64,000 bases of DNA. Source: Candidatus Merdiplasma excrementigallinarum (GTDB taxonomy: Bacteria; Bacillota; Clostridia; Lachnospirales; Lachnospiraceae). The DNA lies in assembly GCA_018713435.1 (NCBI GenBank), contig DVOS01000036.1:1-64000 (forward strand), written 5' to 3'. Below the pieces are notes generated by a model. The model ran no database searches, was not told the DNA's origin, and worked only from the letters and a program-made list of their open reading frames with translations. This document shows, piece after piece, positions 32,057-44,000 of the stretch; position 1 is the first letter of the stretch; each line of letters opens with the position of its first letter. A program made the translations under genes and the position numbers.

Positions 32057-32989
32057 TTACAGGGCGAAGTTTACAGAACTCATGGCGCTTCCCTCTGCTG
32101 TGGGAGCGGTCACGTCCTTCACCTGAGAATTCTCATCAATGTGAAGTACGCTCTGATTTCCTTCCGCGCTGTTTTTCTGCTCCTGCTTAAACTGGATCTG
32201 GATCGTTACGGTACCCTCCGGGTAGCTTACCTTCTGTCCGTCGGAGAAGAAGTTTACATCGTAGAACAGGTACTCCATGCCTTCCTTTACGCCGGTCTTA
32301 GCTTCCACAGCCGCTTTGGCCGCTTCATAAGCCTGGGTTCCGGGCTGCAGTTTCTCTACTCTCATCTCTGTATTTTCCGGAAGCTTTGCCGCTTCGGATG
32401 CGCCGGCGGTAATCAGAACTTCCTCATTCTCAAAACGGAAGCTGGTCTTGTATACCACTTTCTCCGTCTCGGTTTCTGTCTCAATCTCAGTCTCTGCGGG
32501 AAGAGTCTCCTCCGCAGGTGCCTCGGTGGCAGGTGCTTCCGTGGCAGGCGCCTCGGTGGCAGGCGCTTCTGTTACAGGTGCTTCCGTAACGGGTGCTTCG
32601 GTTGCAGGTGCCTCGGTAGCGGGTGTTTCTGTTACAGGTGCTTCCGTGGCGGGCGCCTCCGTAACGGGCGCTTCGGTTGCAGGTGCCTCCGTTACAGGCG
32701 CTTCGGTCTGGGGAGCCTCTGTCTGAGGCGCTTCGGTTTGAGGTGCCTCCGTCTGGGGTGCCTCTGTCTGAGGCGCTTCGGTCTGAGGAGCCTCTGTCTG
32801 AGGCGCTTCGGTCTGAGGCGCTTCCGTCTGGGGTGCCTCTGTCTCCGGTGCTGCTTTAGTCTGAACGGCCTCTGTCACAGGAGTCTCTGCAACAGGTGCT
32901 TCTTCCGCCATAGCTGCGGTTCCCTGAAGCAGGAATGCGGTTGTCATCAGGATCGCTGCGATTTTTTTCCAATTCTTTCTATTTCTCAT
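32057..32989 (-). CDS. Secreted (T-E-A-P-x)n repeat protein
   Basis: The 310-aa exported protein has a signal peptide (cleavage near AAMA|EE), then about 150 residues of a five-residue repeat (TEAPQ, TEAPA, TEAPV) that should form an extended, acidic, rod-like stalk. A C-terminal globular domain of about 130 residues follows (YKTSFRFENEEVLITAGASE and EYLFYDVNFFSDGQKV), of the type seen in large clostridial surface proteins. There is no transmembrane anchor or sorting signal, so it is released or held non-covalently. GGAGGT precedes ATG 32989. Its promoter shares a direct-repeat box with the adhesin operon. The 15-bp repeats make length variation between strains likely. Confidence 0.75.
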   Translation of the reverse strand: MRNRKNWKKIAAILMTTAFLLQGTAAMAEEAPVAETPVTEAVQTKAAPETEAPQTEAPQTEAPQTEAPQTEAPQTEAPQTEAPQTEAPQTEAPQTEAPVTEAPATEAPVTEAPATEAPVTETPATEAPATEAPVTEAPVTEAPATEAPATEAPATEAPAEETLPAETEIETETETEKVVYKTSFRFENEEVLITAGASEAAKLPENTEMRVEKLQPGTQAYEAAKAAVEAKTGVKEGMEYLFYDVNFFSDGQKVSYPEGTVTIQIQFKQEQKNSAEGNQSVLHIDENSQVKDVTAPTAEGSAMSSVNFAL

Positions 32990-33069
32990 GACTTACCTCC
33001 ATCTATCCGGACCCCTGCCGCCCGCCAGGACAGCCAACCGGGGATCTTGTTTTCCGTTTTCTTGTTCTC

Positions 33070-33106
33070 ATTATAACAACCCTGTTATTTCGTGAACTCT
33101 TTCATG
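33070..33106 (-). promoter_or_regulatory. Activator-type promoter with GAAA direct repeats (TEAP gene)
   Basis: On the minus strand CATGAAAGAG and CACGAAATA lie 11-12 bp apart, then 10 bp, then TATAAT (33070-33075). No -35 box is present. The repeats and spacing match exactly the promoter at 53888-53924. Confidence 0.6.
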
Positions 33107-33199
33107 GGAGGTATTTTCATCATTTTTTTGGGAAAATCAGAAATTTTTAAAGAGTCTTCTCCCCTCCGGACAGGACAGGCCGATGCAGTCGGATCTGTT

Positions 33200-33574
33200 T
33201 TATCCCACCGGTTTCAAATCCTTTTCCAGCCATTTCTCAACCAGTTCAACACTCACTGATGCTGCCCTCGCAATCTCTTCTACCGGCATTCCCATTCTTA
33301 AAAGCGAAAAGGCCATCTCCTGTTTTCCCTTGGCAATCCCACGCTCCTCTCCTCGCTTCTCGCCGAGCTTCTCGCCGCGTTTCTCCCCGTATCTCTGCCC
33401 TTCTCTGTAGATTTCATCCATCTCCCTGCACATGATATCCACTCCTTCCTGCGTCTCTTTCAGTTCCCTCACCCGCTCCGCCAGGATCTCCACATTAAAC
33501 TGTCTGCCCCCGGCATCCAGCGCCACGCAGTCCAGAACGGCGGTCCGGCTCTGTAAATTTTTTATGTAATTCAT
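33200..33574 (-). pseudogene. Internally deleted copy of the adjacent PD-(D/E)XK nuclease-like gene
   Basis: The product repeats IKNLQSRTAVLDCVALDAGG and FNVEI of the neighbour, then jumps straight to LAERVRELKETQEGVDIMC. This removes about 100 residues, including the Gln of the ExQ motif and the rest of the nuclease core. The join occurs at the dipeptide EI present at both deletion ends. The C-terminal charged GEKRGEKLGEKRGEE stretch and the tail VEEIARAASVSVELVEKWLE are kept. It is a decayed tandem duplicate. Confidence 0.75.
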
Positions 33575-33647
33575 GCCGCCGTGACTCCGTTTTTTTATGC
33601 AGAAAAATAGGCGATATGTCTTGAATATCCCGGCCTTATCGTTCTCC

Positions 33648-34574
33648 TTATCCCACCGGATGCAGCTCCTTTTCCAGCCATTTCTCAACCAGTTCAACAC
33701 TCACTGACGCCGCCTTCGCAATTTCTTCTACCGGCATTCCCATTCTTAAAAGCGAAAAGGCCATCTCCTGTTTTCCCTTGGCAATTCCACGCTCCTCTCC
33801 TCGCTTCTCGCCGAGCTTTATCCCTCGCTTCTCGCCGAGCTTTATCCCTCGCTCCTCACCGCGTTTCTCCCCGCGTTTTTCACCGTATCTCTGCCCTTCT
33901 CTGTAGATTTCATCCATCTCTCTGCACATGATATCCACTCCTTCCTGCGTCTCTTTCAGTTCCCTCACCCGCTCCGCCAGGATCTCGCTGTACATATCCT
34001 CCGCTCTCCTGCAATGGAAGTCATGCATCAGTCGGCCCAGCTCTGTGTCCTCCTGTGTGCCTGCGTTCACATAGAGGATATAAGCTTCATCCCCAAAATC
34101 CGCTCCCACCTCTTCGATCTTTCTGGTCACGTGGTAAACGGGGAGACCGTATCCAAGCGTATCGTCCCGGGTGATAAAAATCACATAGGTCTCCGGCAGT
34201 TCATCAAAATCCTGGCCGGGATTCAGGGTGTTCATATCCATCAAACCGCTGTGATAACGGGCCCGTCGGGGGGATGCCCCTTCCGCATCCTGCTGGATCT
34301 CCACATTAAACTGCCTGCCCCCGGCATCCTGCGCCACACAGTCCAGAACGGCGGACCGGCCCTGCAGATTTTTATAGTCTTTCTGCAGAACCTGCTCCAG
34401 AACCTTCAGATCCCCCTGATTCATAATCACCTGCAGAACATATTCTGTACATTCCTGTTTTTTAAACACATTCCGCATAAACGTATCGCTCATGAGTGTA
34501 AAATTTTCCAAAATCTCCCGGTACCTGCGGCGGCGGGCCTCCGGTCTGCTGTCTATTCGGGTATGCTTCTTCAC
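33648..34574 (-). CDS. Rpn/PD-(D/E)XK-family nuclease (transposase-like)
   Basis: The 308-aa protein is of the Rpn recombination-promoting nuclease / PDDEXK_2 group, mobile-element-related DNases. It contains DTFMRNVF, the active-site strands SAVLDCVAQDAGGRQFNVEI followed by QQ, and RARYHSGLMDMNTLNPGQDF. The C terminus is a charged coiled region with GEKRGEERG repeats and a small helical MGMPVEEIAKAASVSVELVE motif. GTG 34574 is chosen because AAAGGAGAGG lies just upstream; the track start adds a basic tail without a ribosome-binding site. A truncated duplicate follows. Copies of this family are usually numerous in Lachnospiraceae. Confidence 0.8.
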   Translation of the reverse strand: MKKHTRIDSRPEARRRRYREILENFTLMSDTFMRNVFKKQECTEYVLQVIMNQGDLKVLEQVLQKDYKNLQGRSAVLDCVAQDAGGRQFNVEIQQDAEGASPRRARYHSGLMDMNTLNPGQDFDELPETYVIFITRDDTLGYGLPVYHVTRKIEEVGADFGDEAYILYVNAGTQEDTELGRLMHDFHCRRAEDMYSEILAERVRELKETQEGVDIMCREMDEIYREGQRYGEKRGEKRGEERGIKLGEKRGIKLGEKRGEERGIAKGKQEMAFSLLRMGMPVEEIAKAASVSVELVEKWLEKELHPVG

Positions 34575-35021
34575 TTTCCTCTCCTTTTTTGACTTCTTCT
34601 CCACTTCTCTTCCTTGAAAGCAAACCCGTCTCTCCTTTATAAAGCCCCTGTCATCCTTATATAATATGTTTATTATAATTCTTTTGATAATGCGTGTCAA
34701 TCCATTTTATGTGATTCCATCCGCCGCTGTCTGCCTTCCTTCTTTTCTGTCCTTTTTATACCGGAACGTCTTCTGAAACGTTTTCCGGAAAGCTTTCCGG
34801 CGGCTTAAAGAGAACAAAATACCCGGACAGGCGGGCGGAGTTTGCAGGAACCGTCCAAAGGTTCTTTCCCTGCCGGGTACGGTCTCTGCATGCAAACCAT
34901 GAATTTCGGCCGTACCGTTTTTTCTGTGATACCGCCGCACTGCAAAAACTGTATTTCCGACTCTGCAGCCGGCGCCAAACAGACCGATACCGGGCAGCCA
35001 GGCGCACCGCCAGAAAACCAG
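34575..35021. other. Intergenic stretch without recognisable gene
   Basis: Between the nuclease-like gene and the adhesin terminator I see AT-rich promoter-like sequence near 34655-34695 (TATAATATG) and short overlapping ORFs without ribosome-binding sites. Nothing is convincingly coding. Confidence 0.5.
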
Positions 35022-35052
35022 AAAAAAAGACGCGGCCCCGAAGGGCCGCGCC
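35022..35052 (-). terminator. Terminator of the giant adhesin operon
   Basis: On the minus strand CGCGGCCC-TTCG-GGGCCGCG is followed by TCTTTTTTT, a textbook tetraloop terminator 45 bp after the adhesin stop. Confidence 0.85.
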
Positions 35053-35095
35053 TTACGCGTTACCGCCTATTCTGTTTTGTTTCTGACTCCCGGAC

Positions 35096-38000
35096 TCAGA
35101 TTTCCTCTTCATCCTCGCGTCTGCGCTTTCTGTAGACCAGAACGCCTGCCGCCGCGGCTGCCGCCAGAACCATCATTGCCAGGTACGGCATCAGGTTGGT
35201 GTCGTCTCCTGTCTTAACGTTTGCAGTGGACTTGCCGGTAGCTGTACCGGATCCGCTGGTGGTGGTCGTGGTAGTGGTCGTGGTGGTGGTTTCCTCCTCC
35301 TCGAAGGAGTTGGTGATGGTCACCGCGCCTGTGGTATTCTGCTCCGTTACGGTTACGCTGCCCTCGCCGTCCACGCTGTATCCAAAGGCAGGATCATCGC
35401 TGACAGGATTGCCGTTTCCGTCGGTCTCGAATACGTAGAAGGTGGCTGTTCCGTCTACCGGGCCGCCCAGACCGGATACGGTTACCGTATCGTTCTGAAG
35501 CAGCTCCACTTCTACCAGAAGCTCATAGCTTCCATCCTCAAGCTGATTGAACACGCCTGCGTAGAAGGTGTCGTCCACAGTAGCTTCCTCGCCGTTTCTG
35601 AGCACCCGCTTGGTGATGTTCAGAGAAGCCTCCCAGTAATAACCGTCGGGCAGATCCATGTAAACATTCTGCAGTCTCACCAGTCCGGGCCGGTCATCCG
35701 CTGTCAGATCCAGGGTTACCATGTTGGAGCTCTCCTCCTCTGTCTGGCAGTAGAAAGAAGCCGCGTTCATGGTCTGCATCTCATTCATGGGAATGGGATT
35801 GCCTGCCGCGTCTGTCTCCAGGATGTAGTAGGTTCCGCTGGTCAGTCCGTCAAAGGTAACCGGTTCGGATACCGCGATGCCATCCATGGAGATGGAACGG
35901 ATGTAATCGGTGCCGTAGGGCTGTGTGCCAGCCGCATCGGTGAAGATACCCACATAGTAGGTTTCGTTGTTTGCAACAAAGTCTACAAAGTTCAGATCTG
36001 CGTCCAGAGTGCTCAGTCTCTTGGTCACCTGGATGGATCCGGTGGTGGCCAGCGGGTCGATTACGGTCAGAGCCGCATTCACCACTGCCGCCGTGGTTCC
36101 GTCCTCCACTCCGATGGTAAACTCATATTTTACAGGATCGCCGTTGGGATCCGTCTCAATGGCGTAGCCGGCGGGCGCCTGGGTCTCCACGAAGTAGTAG
36201 GTATTGGCCGGCAGGCCCGTCACGGTCAGCTGACCGTTCTCATCGGTGGTGTAGATGCCCTGAGGATTTTCCGCCGCAGCGTAAATCTCGTAAGCATCCT
36301 CCTGGCCGGTGGCCGCATACAGTGTGAACTGAGCGCCTGCCAGGTTCCTGCCGTCCGCGCCCTGCTTGGTCAGGGTCACGGAGCCGTCAAACGCATTTTC
36401 AAAGGTCACTGCCGGAAGCAGTTCGCCCTCAGCAGGTTCTACTACGCTGCTGCCGTTCAGAACGGTGGGCGTTACCACCAGGTTTCCGTCGCTGGTCTCG
36501 CTGTCTTCCACTGTCACCCGTACCGTGTAAGCGGTCTCATCGTAGGTGATGCCGTTTACGCCGGTGTTTACTTCGGATACGGTGTAGACAAATTCCTGTC
36601 CGATATCATCCTGGTCGTAGGTCAGAGGCTCAAAGGCGATGGAGCCGTCCGGGCCGTTGGTCACGGTCTGGAGCACATTGCCCACCTCGTCTGTCAGCTG
36701 GAAGGTAAACTGTCCTTCCGTCAGAGTGCTGCCGTCCAGAGCCTTGGAGAAGTTATCCAGAGTCAGCTCGCCGGCTGCCAGGTACTGGTTCTGGAAGGCC
36801 ACTGTCTGGCTCTCCTCCTGGACTACCTGGGCATCCAGTTTTCCTTCGCCCAGATCCGTCACTTCTACCGTTACGGTAAATACGGTGTCTGTATAGTCCA
36901 CGGTTTCATCCGTTCCGGCCACCTCGCGGATCTCATAGGTGTGAGTTCCGATGTCGCTTCTTCCGGCTTCCACTTTGTACTCAATGGGCTCAAAGTCAAT
37001 CGTTCCGTCCGCCTTGCTTTCGCCGGTAGTCACGACTGTCTGTCCCGGCACGCCGTTTTCATCCAGTTCTCTCACCTCAAAGGTGAACTCTCCGTCTTTC
37101 AGGTCAGCCGCCCGGTTGCCAAGAAGTTCCTTGGTTCCCTCCAGAGTAATGCTGCCCTCGGCATTGTACTGGTTTTTAAATACCACACCTTTTATGTCAT
37201 CCTCGGTCGTCGGATAGGTGATATCCGTGGCAAGCTGGCCCTCAACGTAGTTTCCATTTTCGTCTACTGCGTCGGTTACCTTCACGGTTACAGTGACAGG
37301 TTCCGTCTCATAAGTAATGGAACCATCCTGTCCCGGATCCTCATAGATCAGGTAGGTGTGTACGTCATTCGGATCAGCGGGATCGTTTCGATCATCCTGG
37401 TCGTAAACGATCTGGGTAAACTCGATCTTTCCGCCCGCCACAGTCTTTCCGGTAGCTACTTCTACTTCTGTACCGTCTGCCATCTTCTCCTTTACGGTGA
37501 AGGTGAACTCATTCTCCTCTACCTGTGCCGCTCTGTTGCCCAGCACGTACTTCCAGCCGGTGAAGGCCTCGCTGCCGGTTGCGGTGTAGCTGTTCTTGAA
37601 AGTGATATCCTTCGGATAAGTGGTTGTGGCCGTCATGGTGCCGTCGCCCTTATCTTCCACTTTCACAGTCACCTGGATTTCTTTACTCTTCCACTCTCCT
37701 TCCTCCGTCGTTTCACCATCATAGGTGATGTTGGGATCTCCGGTGTCGATCTCTTTGATCACGTAAGTGTGAGTACCCTGATCTGTCTCATCGTAAGACA
37801 GTTCAAAGCGGATATTTCCGTCTGCATCGTTGCTGGCAATCAGCGCAGTCGTTACAGGCTCATTCTCCTTGACTACTTCCACCATTACCGGCTCCAGTTT
37901 ACCGTCTGCATTTTTCTCATAGATCTCGAACTCAAACTCGCCGGAGATCAGGCCGGTAGGCCGTCCGGTCAGGCTCTTCTTCAGCTCGATTACGCCTGTG

Positions 38001-41000
38001 CCAGTTGCATGGTAGTCATTTGTAAATTCTGCAGCTTCTGCTTCACCGTCAAGTTCTACTTTTACATCCAGGCTGCCCTGTCCGTCTTTATCGCTGACGG
38101 TGATGGTAAGCGGATACGTTGTCTTATCATATGTGATGCCTGTTGTCTCCGTATCAGCTTTATCCACCTCAACCAGCGTATAGCCTGTATATGCCTCTTC
38201 TCTGATGTCATCCTGGTCGAAGGGTACGTTCACTGCATTACCCTCAGCATCTTCAGAAACGGTCTTGTAAATATCTGCGATGGTAAAGTTGCCCTGTCCA
38301 TCATTGACTGCCGTTCCAACAACCTTGTTGTTTCCATCCAGTACCTGGAAGGTGAACTCGCTGGGTTTCACTGCGCCTGTATTCAGACGGTTTCCGGTCA
38401 GCTTCTTGGTGCCGGAAATGCTTCCTGTGCCTGTAGCCAGATACTTGTTGGTAAACTGCGGTGTATCCGTCTTTCCATCTGTCCGTGTTACGGTGATGGC
38501 CAGCTTACCTTTCTCCGTTTTGCTGTCAGCCACTGTCACAGTCAGCGGATAGGTAGTCTCATCGTAGTCGATGCTTGCGTTATATCCTTCTTCGCCTTCT
38601 GCCGGGATCACTTCACGCAGCACATAGTTGGTAAAGGTCTGTCCGATGTCAGCCTGTGTGAAGTTTACTACATCGCCGTCCACCAGTTCCTTACCAAATT
38701 CCACAGTGAAGTCGCCTTTCGCATCGTTATAGGCGTATCCTACAACCTCTTCTGTTTCATCGGCATTTACCTTCACTACCTGGAACTGGAATTCCTGATC
38801 TTTAATATCGTTCTCTTTGTTGTTCCGGTTTCCGGTCAGCTTCTTGTTTCCGCTGATTTTGCCCTTGCCGTCAGCCGTGTAGCTGTTGGTAAAGGTCACA
38901 CCCGTCAGCAGAGTTCCATCTTCAGCCTTCAGTGCTTCTTCCCCAATGGCTGTATGGTAGGTTACTGCGGAAACAATCTTTCCATCGCCTTTACCGCTGT
39001 TGCTGAGAACTACCTTCGCATAGTAATCTGCCGTATCCTTTGCGACACTCACTGCAGCAGAAGCATTTTCGGAGATCTTGTACCAGTAGGTCTTTTCACT
39101 TCCATCCTTATTCAGGTTTTCCTGATTATAGTTGAAAGTAACTGTTCCCTTTGAGGTATAAGGTGTTCCCTCCTCAGCCGCCGGTATCTGTACAGTCTGT
39201 GACGTGCCGGTTTCATTTCCATCCTCATCCAACAGTGTAACAGTGAAGCTAAACTCATTCTCGCCAATTCCCTCTGCCCGGTTTCCGGTAAGGTTCTTGG
39301 TGATATTCAGTGTCGCCTCACCTTTCGCCTGGTAGGTGTTGGTGAAAGTGATGGCCTCTACCGGTTTACCGGTTTCATCTGTCACTGCAGGCGCGGATAC
39401 ATTCAGTTCTCCGTCTCTGTCATTGTCATCCACCGTAATCTTGATGGTGTACTTCTGGCCGCTGTAGAGCATGTACGGATCCTTTTCATCCAGATCCGGA
39501 GTAACCTCCGTCAGCGTGTAGGTATGCTCGCCCAGAAGAGCCGCAAGTTCCTCATCTGTGGTTTCCTCCGTAATCTCATATTTGAACTCATAGGAGAATT
39601 TTCCGCCTGCATCAGTCTTGATCTGAGCAATTTCTGTGTCGCCTTCTTTCAACAGGAAGGTAAACTCAGCATCTTTCACTTCCGTATCACGGTAGGTTAC
39701 TGTCTTAGTACCGTTGATTGTGGTGCTGCCGGAAGCCTTATAGAAGTTGTCAAATGTAACCTCTTCCGTTGCAGGATCCCACTCTTCTGTCTCAGCGTTG
39801 TATTTCTCGTACGTCACCTCCGTGTCAAGTCCGGTTTTATCCTTATTCAGGGAAACCGTTACCTTTGCCCGGTAAACCGCCCCAGAATAAGTGTAGCCGT
39901 CTTTACCATCATTCTTTTCTTTGATCACATAGGTAAAGGTCTTGCCCGCATCGTCCTGGTCGTAAACGTTATCCAGTACGAAGCTTACAGCCGTTCCTGT
40001 ATTCGTTGTAGTTTTCTCCGAAACTTTATCTGCATCTGCAAGTCCTTCTGTCACATCCGTCAGAGTGAACGTAAACTGTCCATCGCTCAGTGTCTGTCCC
40101 TTAAGATTCTTGGCCGCTTTCAGTGTTACCGAACCGCTGGCTTTGAAATCATTGGTAAAGGTAGCACTCTCTACGCTTCCGCTTTCAGGTTTTACACCAA
40201 GATCATTCAGTACCTGGGTGATCACAGGAGCCGATACTGCCAGTGTGCCGGTTCCATTATCAGTCACAGTCACTTCCACTTTATACTTAGCCTTTGAATA
40301 GGTCACGCCTTCAGCGCTTCCCGCCTCCTCTACTATATAGTAGGTAAAGGTCTTTTCAGCCTCATAGCCGCCAGTAGCTTTAGCCAGATCATCCATGTCA
40401 TAGGTAATCTGATCAAATGCAACCTCTGCGCTGTAAGTATTGCTCTCAGCTGTGGCTGTTCCTGCCGGTACCTTTTTAGTCTGCAGCTCATTTTCTTCAG
40501 CATCCAGCAGCTGGAAGGTAAATTCATCTGCCGCAAAGTTTCTTCCGGTCAGCACCTTCTTGGCTTTCAGCTCCACAGGACCTGTTGCCGCATAGCGGTT
40601 CTCGAAGGCTATGCTGCTGCCATCTCCGTCAACCTCTGTAATAGCAGGTGTCGCGGTGATTGTTCCGGTGCCGTTATCCTTCAGGCTGTACTCCACCTTA
40701 AATACGGACGTATCATTGGTGGTAGCATTGTTATCCGCAGCGCCTTCCTCCTTCACATAGAGGATTACGGTTCCGGTGCCATTTTCCTTATCAGTAATAT
40801 CGGCCTCCGTAAAGTAAACCGTGAAGCCAAATGTGCTCTCGGTGGCATCCTGGTTCGCGCTCACAGATACCTGATTTTCGCTTACCCGTTTTGTAGGAGC
40901 TTTCTTTGCAGCCACATCTGCCGCATCGACTGCCAGCTGGTTGCACCCTGCATCCGTATAAATACCGAATGTAAAGTCTCTCAGCGGGCCGCCGGTAACG

Positions 41001-44000
41001 GTCTTGCTGCCATTCAGGGTATCGGATCCACTGGAAGTATAGGTGTTGTCAAATACCACACCATCTTCCGCAGATGCCCAGGCTCCGTTCTCTCCGGTAT
41101 TCGCCTTCACTTCCGCAGTCTCTGCATTCAGTGTTCCGTCTCCGTTGTCGGTTACGGTCACCTGCACCAGGAACTGCTGGCTGTTGTCCGCCAGGCCATT
41201 TCCTGCATTCAGATCCTCCTCGATCAGATAGTAATGGTCTCCTGTCTGATCAACCGTTTCGTTCTTGGTGTAGGAAATCTCATCAAATGTGAAGGTTCCC
41301 TTTGTCTTATCGGTGCTGTTTACCGCATTCTCTGCGGTATAGGTTGCTGCATTCGGCAGCGCTTCGCCGTCCTTATCCGTCTCCACCAGCTTGAACGTAA
41401 ACTCTCCGTCCTTCTGGTATCTGCCGGTCAGGTTCTTATTGCCGGTCAGCTGCCATGTTCCGGCAGCTTCATAGCGATTGGTAAACTGTGCGCCATTCGG
41501 AGCTTCCGTACCATTCACACTGTAAGTCGTTTCAGCGACTGTCAGCTGGTTACCGGTCCACTGGGTGGTTACCTTCACGGTGTACACCGTTTCATCGTAG
41601 AGTATGCCGTCCTTCTTGTTCAGCACCTCTCCTTCATTTTCAGGATCTTCCGGGAGAACCTCTTTAATATAGAAGGTATACGGATTGTCCTCGCCTGCCA
41701 CTCTGGTCAGTTCCACAGCGTCAAATTTTACATTGCCCTCGGCGTCATTGGCCTTAGTCTGCAGAAGCTTTCCTTCGTTGTTCAGCAGCTGGAACTCATA
41801 TGCCCCTGCTGTCAGGTCTTTTTTCGTCAGATCCTTGCTGGCCTCCAGTTCAACCGTGGTCTTACGGATATTGGTTACCGTAACATCCTCAGTCTCCACT
41901 GTAGACTGTGTACCCGGAATACCCAGTACCCAGCCCGGGCACTTGGTTGTTGTTCCATCTTGGTTAGCCACAGTAAGCGCTTCCGGCATTACCTCACCGA
42001 TTTCAGTAGAACCTTCCGCCGTATTGCTGGTAGCCTCTGCGCCTGCCAGTTCATAGCCCGGCGCCGTGGAAGTTTCCACAATCACATAGGCCTTAAACCA
42101 CAGCAGATCAGAGAAGGTCACCGTTCCATCTGAGCCGGTTTTTCCAGTCCATTTCGGCTGCATGCTGTTCAGGTCGGCATTCCGTGCCTCTTCATCTGAA
42201 TTGAAGGGACCGTACACCGCAAAGGTTGCGCCCTCTACCGGTGTATTGGGATCATCCGCAGCCTCCTTGGTCACTACCAGATTTCGGTACAGCACCAGGC
42301 CCAGGTCCTTGGTGTGGTCATACACCTCATCTGTGGACGGATGCAGGAAGAACCGCTCAGAATTCAGTGTAGTGGATGCTTTACTATTGGCTTCCCTGTA
42401 GTTGTTGTCTTTCGTCTCATTCTCATATGTGCTATACAGTTCCTCCAGATCCCGGGAATATCCTGCTCCTGCTTTTTCTGTTACCGCAAAGTTTCCGGAC
42501 ACATTCTGCAGATCCGCCACCAGTTTGTAGGTTGCCGGCGCGCTTCCCCTCAGCTTACCCACATTCAGGGACGCCACTCCGTCAGTCACTGTGTAGGCTT
42601 CGTTTTCATTGTCCGTCTTCAGGGTCGCAGGATCCAGCTTATCAAAGGTGTACTCTGCTTTTGTAAGCCATGTCGTATCCGCTTTCGTATCATAGCCTAC
42701 CTCCGTCGCAGTGCTGCCGCTGTATTTAACCAGCGTGATGCCGATATTATTCAGCATATCCTGTACAATCTTGTAGTTAAAGTAGCTGCCGCCGGTGCCA
42801 TATACATACTCCCCATCCTGGCTGCCGTCATTGTTGGCGTCAATCCAGATATGGCCGCCCACCTTCACCTGTTCGGGAAGCAGGGTGGCGGAAACCACGT
42901 TGGAGCTGACATAGGATCCGGCATTGGACGCTTCGCTGGCTCCCCCGTCAGAAGCATCGCCGTCCGGTACGAAATTCCAGAAATGAGCCTGGAAATCGTT
43001 CATGGCGTTCTCAAAGGAGTCTTTTGCAAAAGCATCTTCATCCGTATCGTACATTTCGGGTACGCTGGTACGGAACTCCACTACCAGCCGGTCGTCTGTC
43101 TCCAGAACAATGTCCTCCCGCAGCACTACCATGATCGCCGTGATCTGACTCTTCTCCGCGCCTGTCATGCCTTCCGTCAGAGTCTCCCATCCGGTAGGCG
43201 GAGCATCAAACTCAGCCGTATTTACCGCCGTGCGGTCAACAGCAGTTTCTGTTGTATAATATACCTTGTAATCACTTTCTGCCGCCAGCGTCTCTCCTGC
43301 TGCCTGCACAGAAGCTATGGAGAAAAACTCCAGTTTCCATTTACTGAAACGGGCTGTTCCATTGCCCATCGTATCATTCAACACAGGCAGAACATCTATC
43401 ACTGCCAGGTGAGAGCGGTACTCCGAGGTGGACGTGTTTGTCACGGTCAGCCGGTAGTCTACCCATCCGCCGTTTCTTGTGGTACGGGCCAGACGGTTGG
43501 TCTGATAGCCGTCCGTATCCTTGCTGCCCTTGTTCTCCTTCAGCAGCGTAATGCCGGAGTTAGTAGTCCAGTTGGAGTCTGCGTAGTTCCAGAGATAACC
43601 GTACCCGGTCAGTCCCGCATTTTTCAGCAGGTCGGACAGTGCCTGTGCCCGGTCGGCTCCGATATCATTAATATCCTCTGCCACTTCCTCCAGTGTTCTG
43701 GCCCATCCGCCGTTTACATCCTTAAACGCGGAACCATTCTCGTTCTCCGCATCCACAATACCCTTGGTCTGTGTGGTGACAAACGCATAGTTCCTCATGG
43801 TATTTCCATAGTTTACCACGCCTCTGCCAACTTTTGCGGTCAGCTCCACTGTCACTGCTGCGCCCGGCTCCAGATCTCCGCTCAGCCGGATTATCGCAGC
43901 CGTATTCTCCTCCTTACTGGAGGCGGTCTGCTGCTGGATTGCCAGGTTACTTGCGCTGGTGCTTTCGGTTATTTTGGCAAAGCTATCGCCGGTCACGGTC

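Noticed and set aside
32448-32726. Plus-strand ORF of SVAGA repeats (92 aa)
   Set aside because: It is the antisense reading of the TEAP repeat and has no ribosome-binding site.
32497-32850. CRISPR-like regular repeats
   Set aside because: The periodic sequence is 15-bp coding repeats of the TEAP protein in one open frame, without spacers or cas genes.
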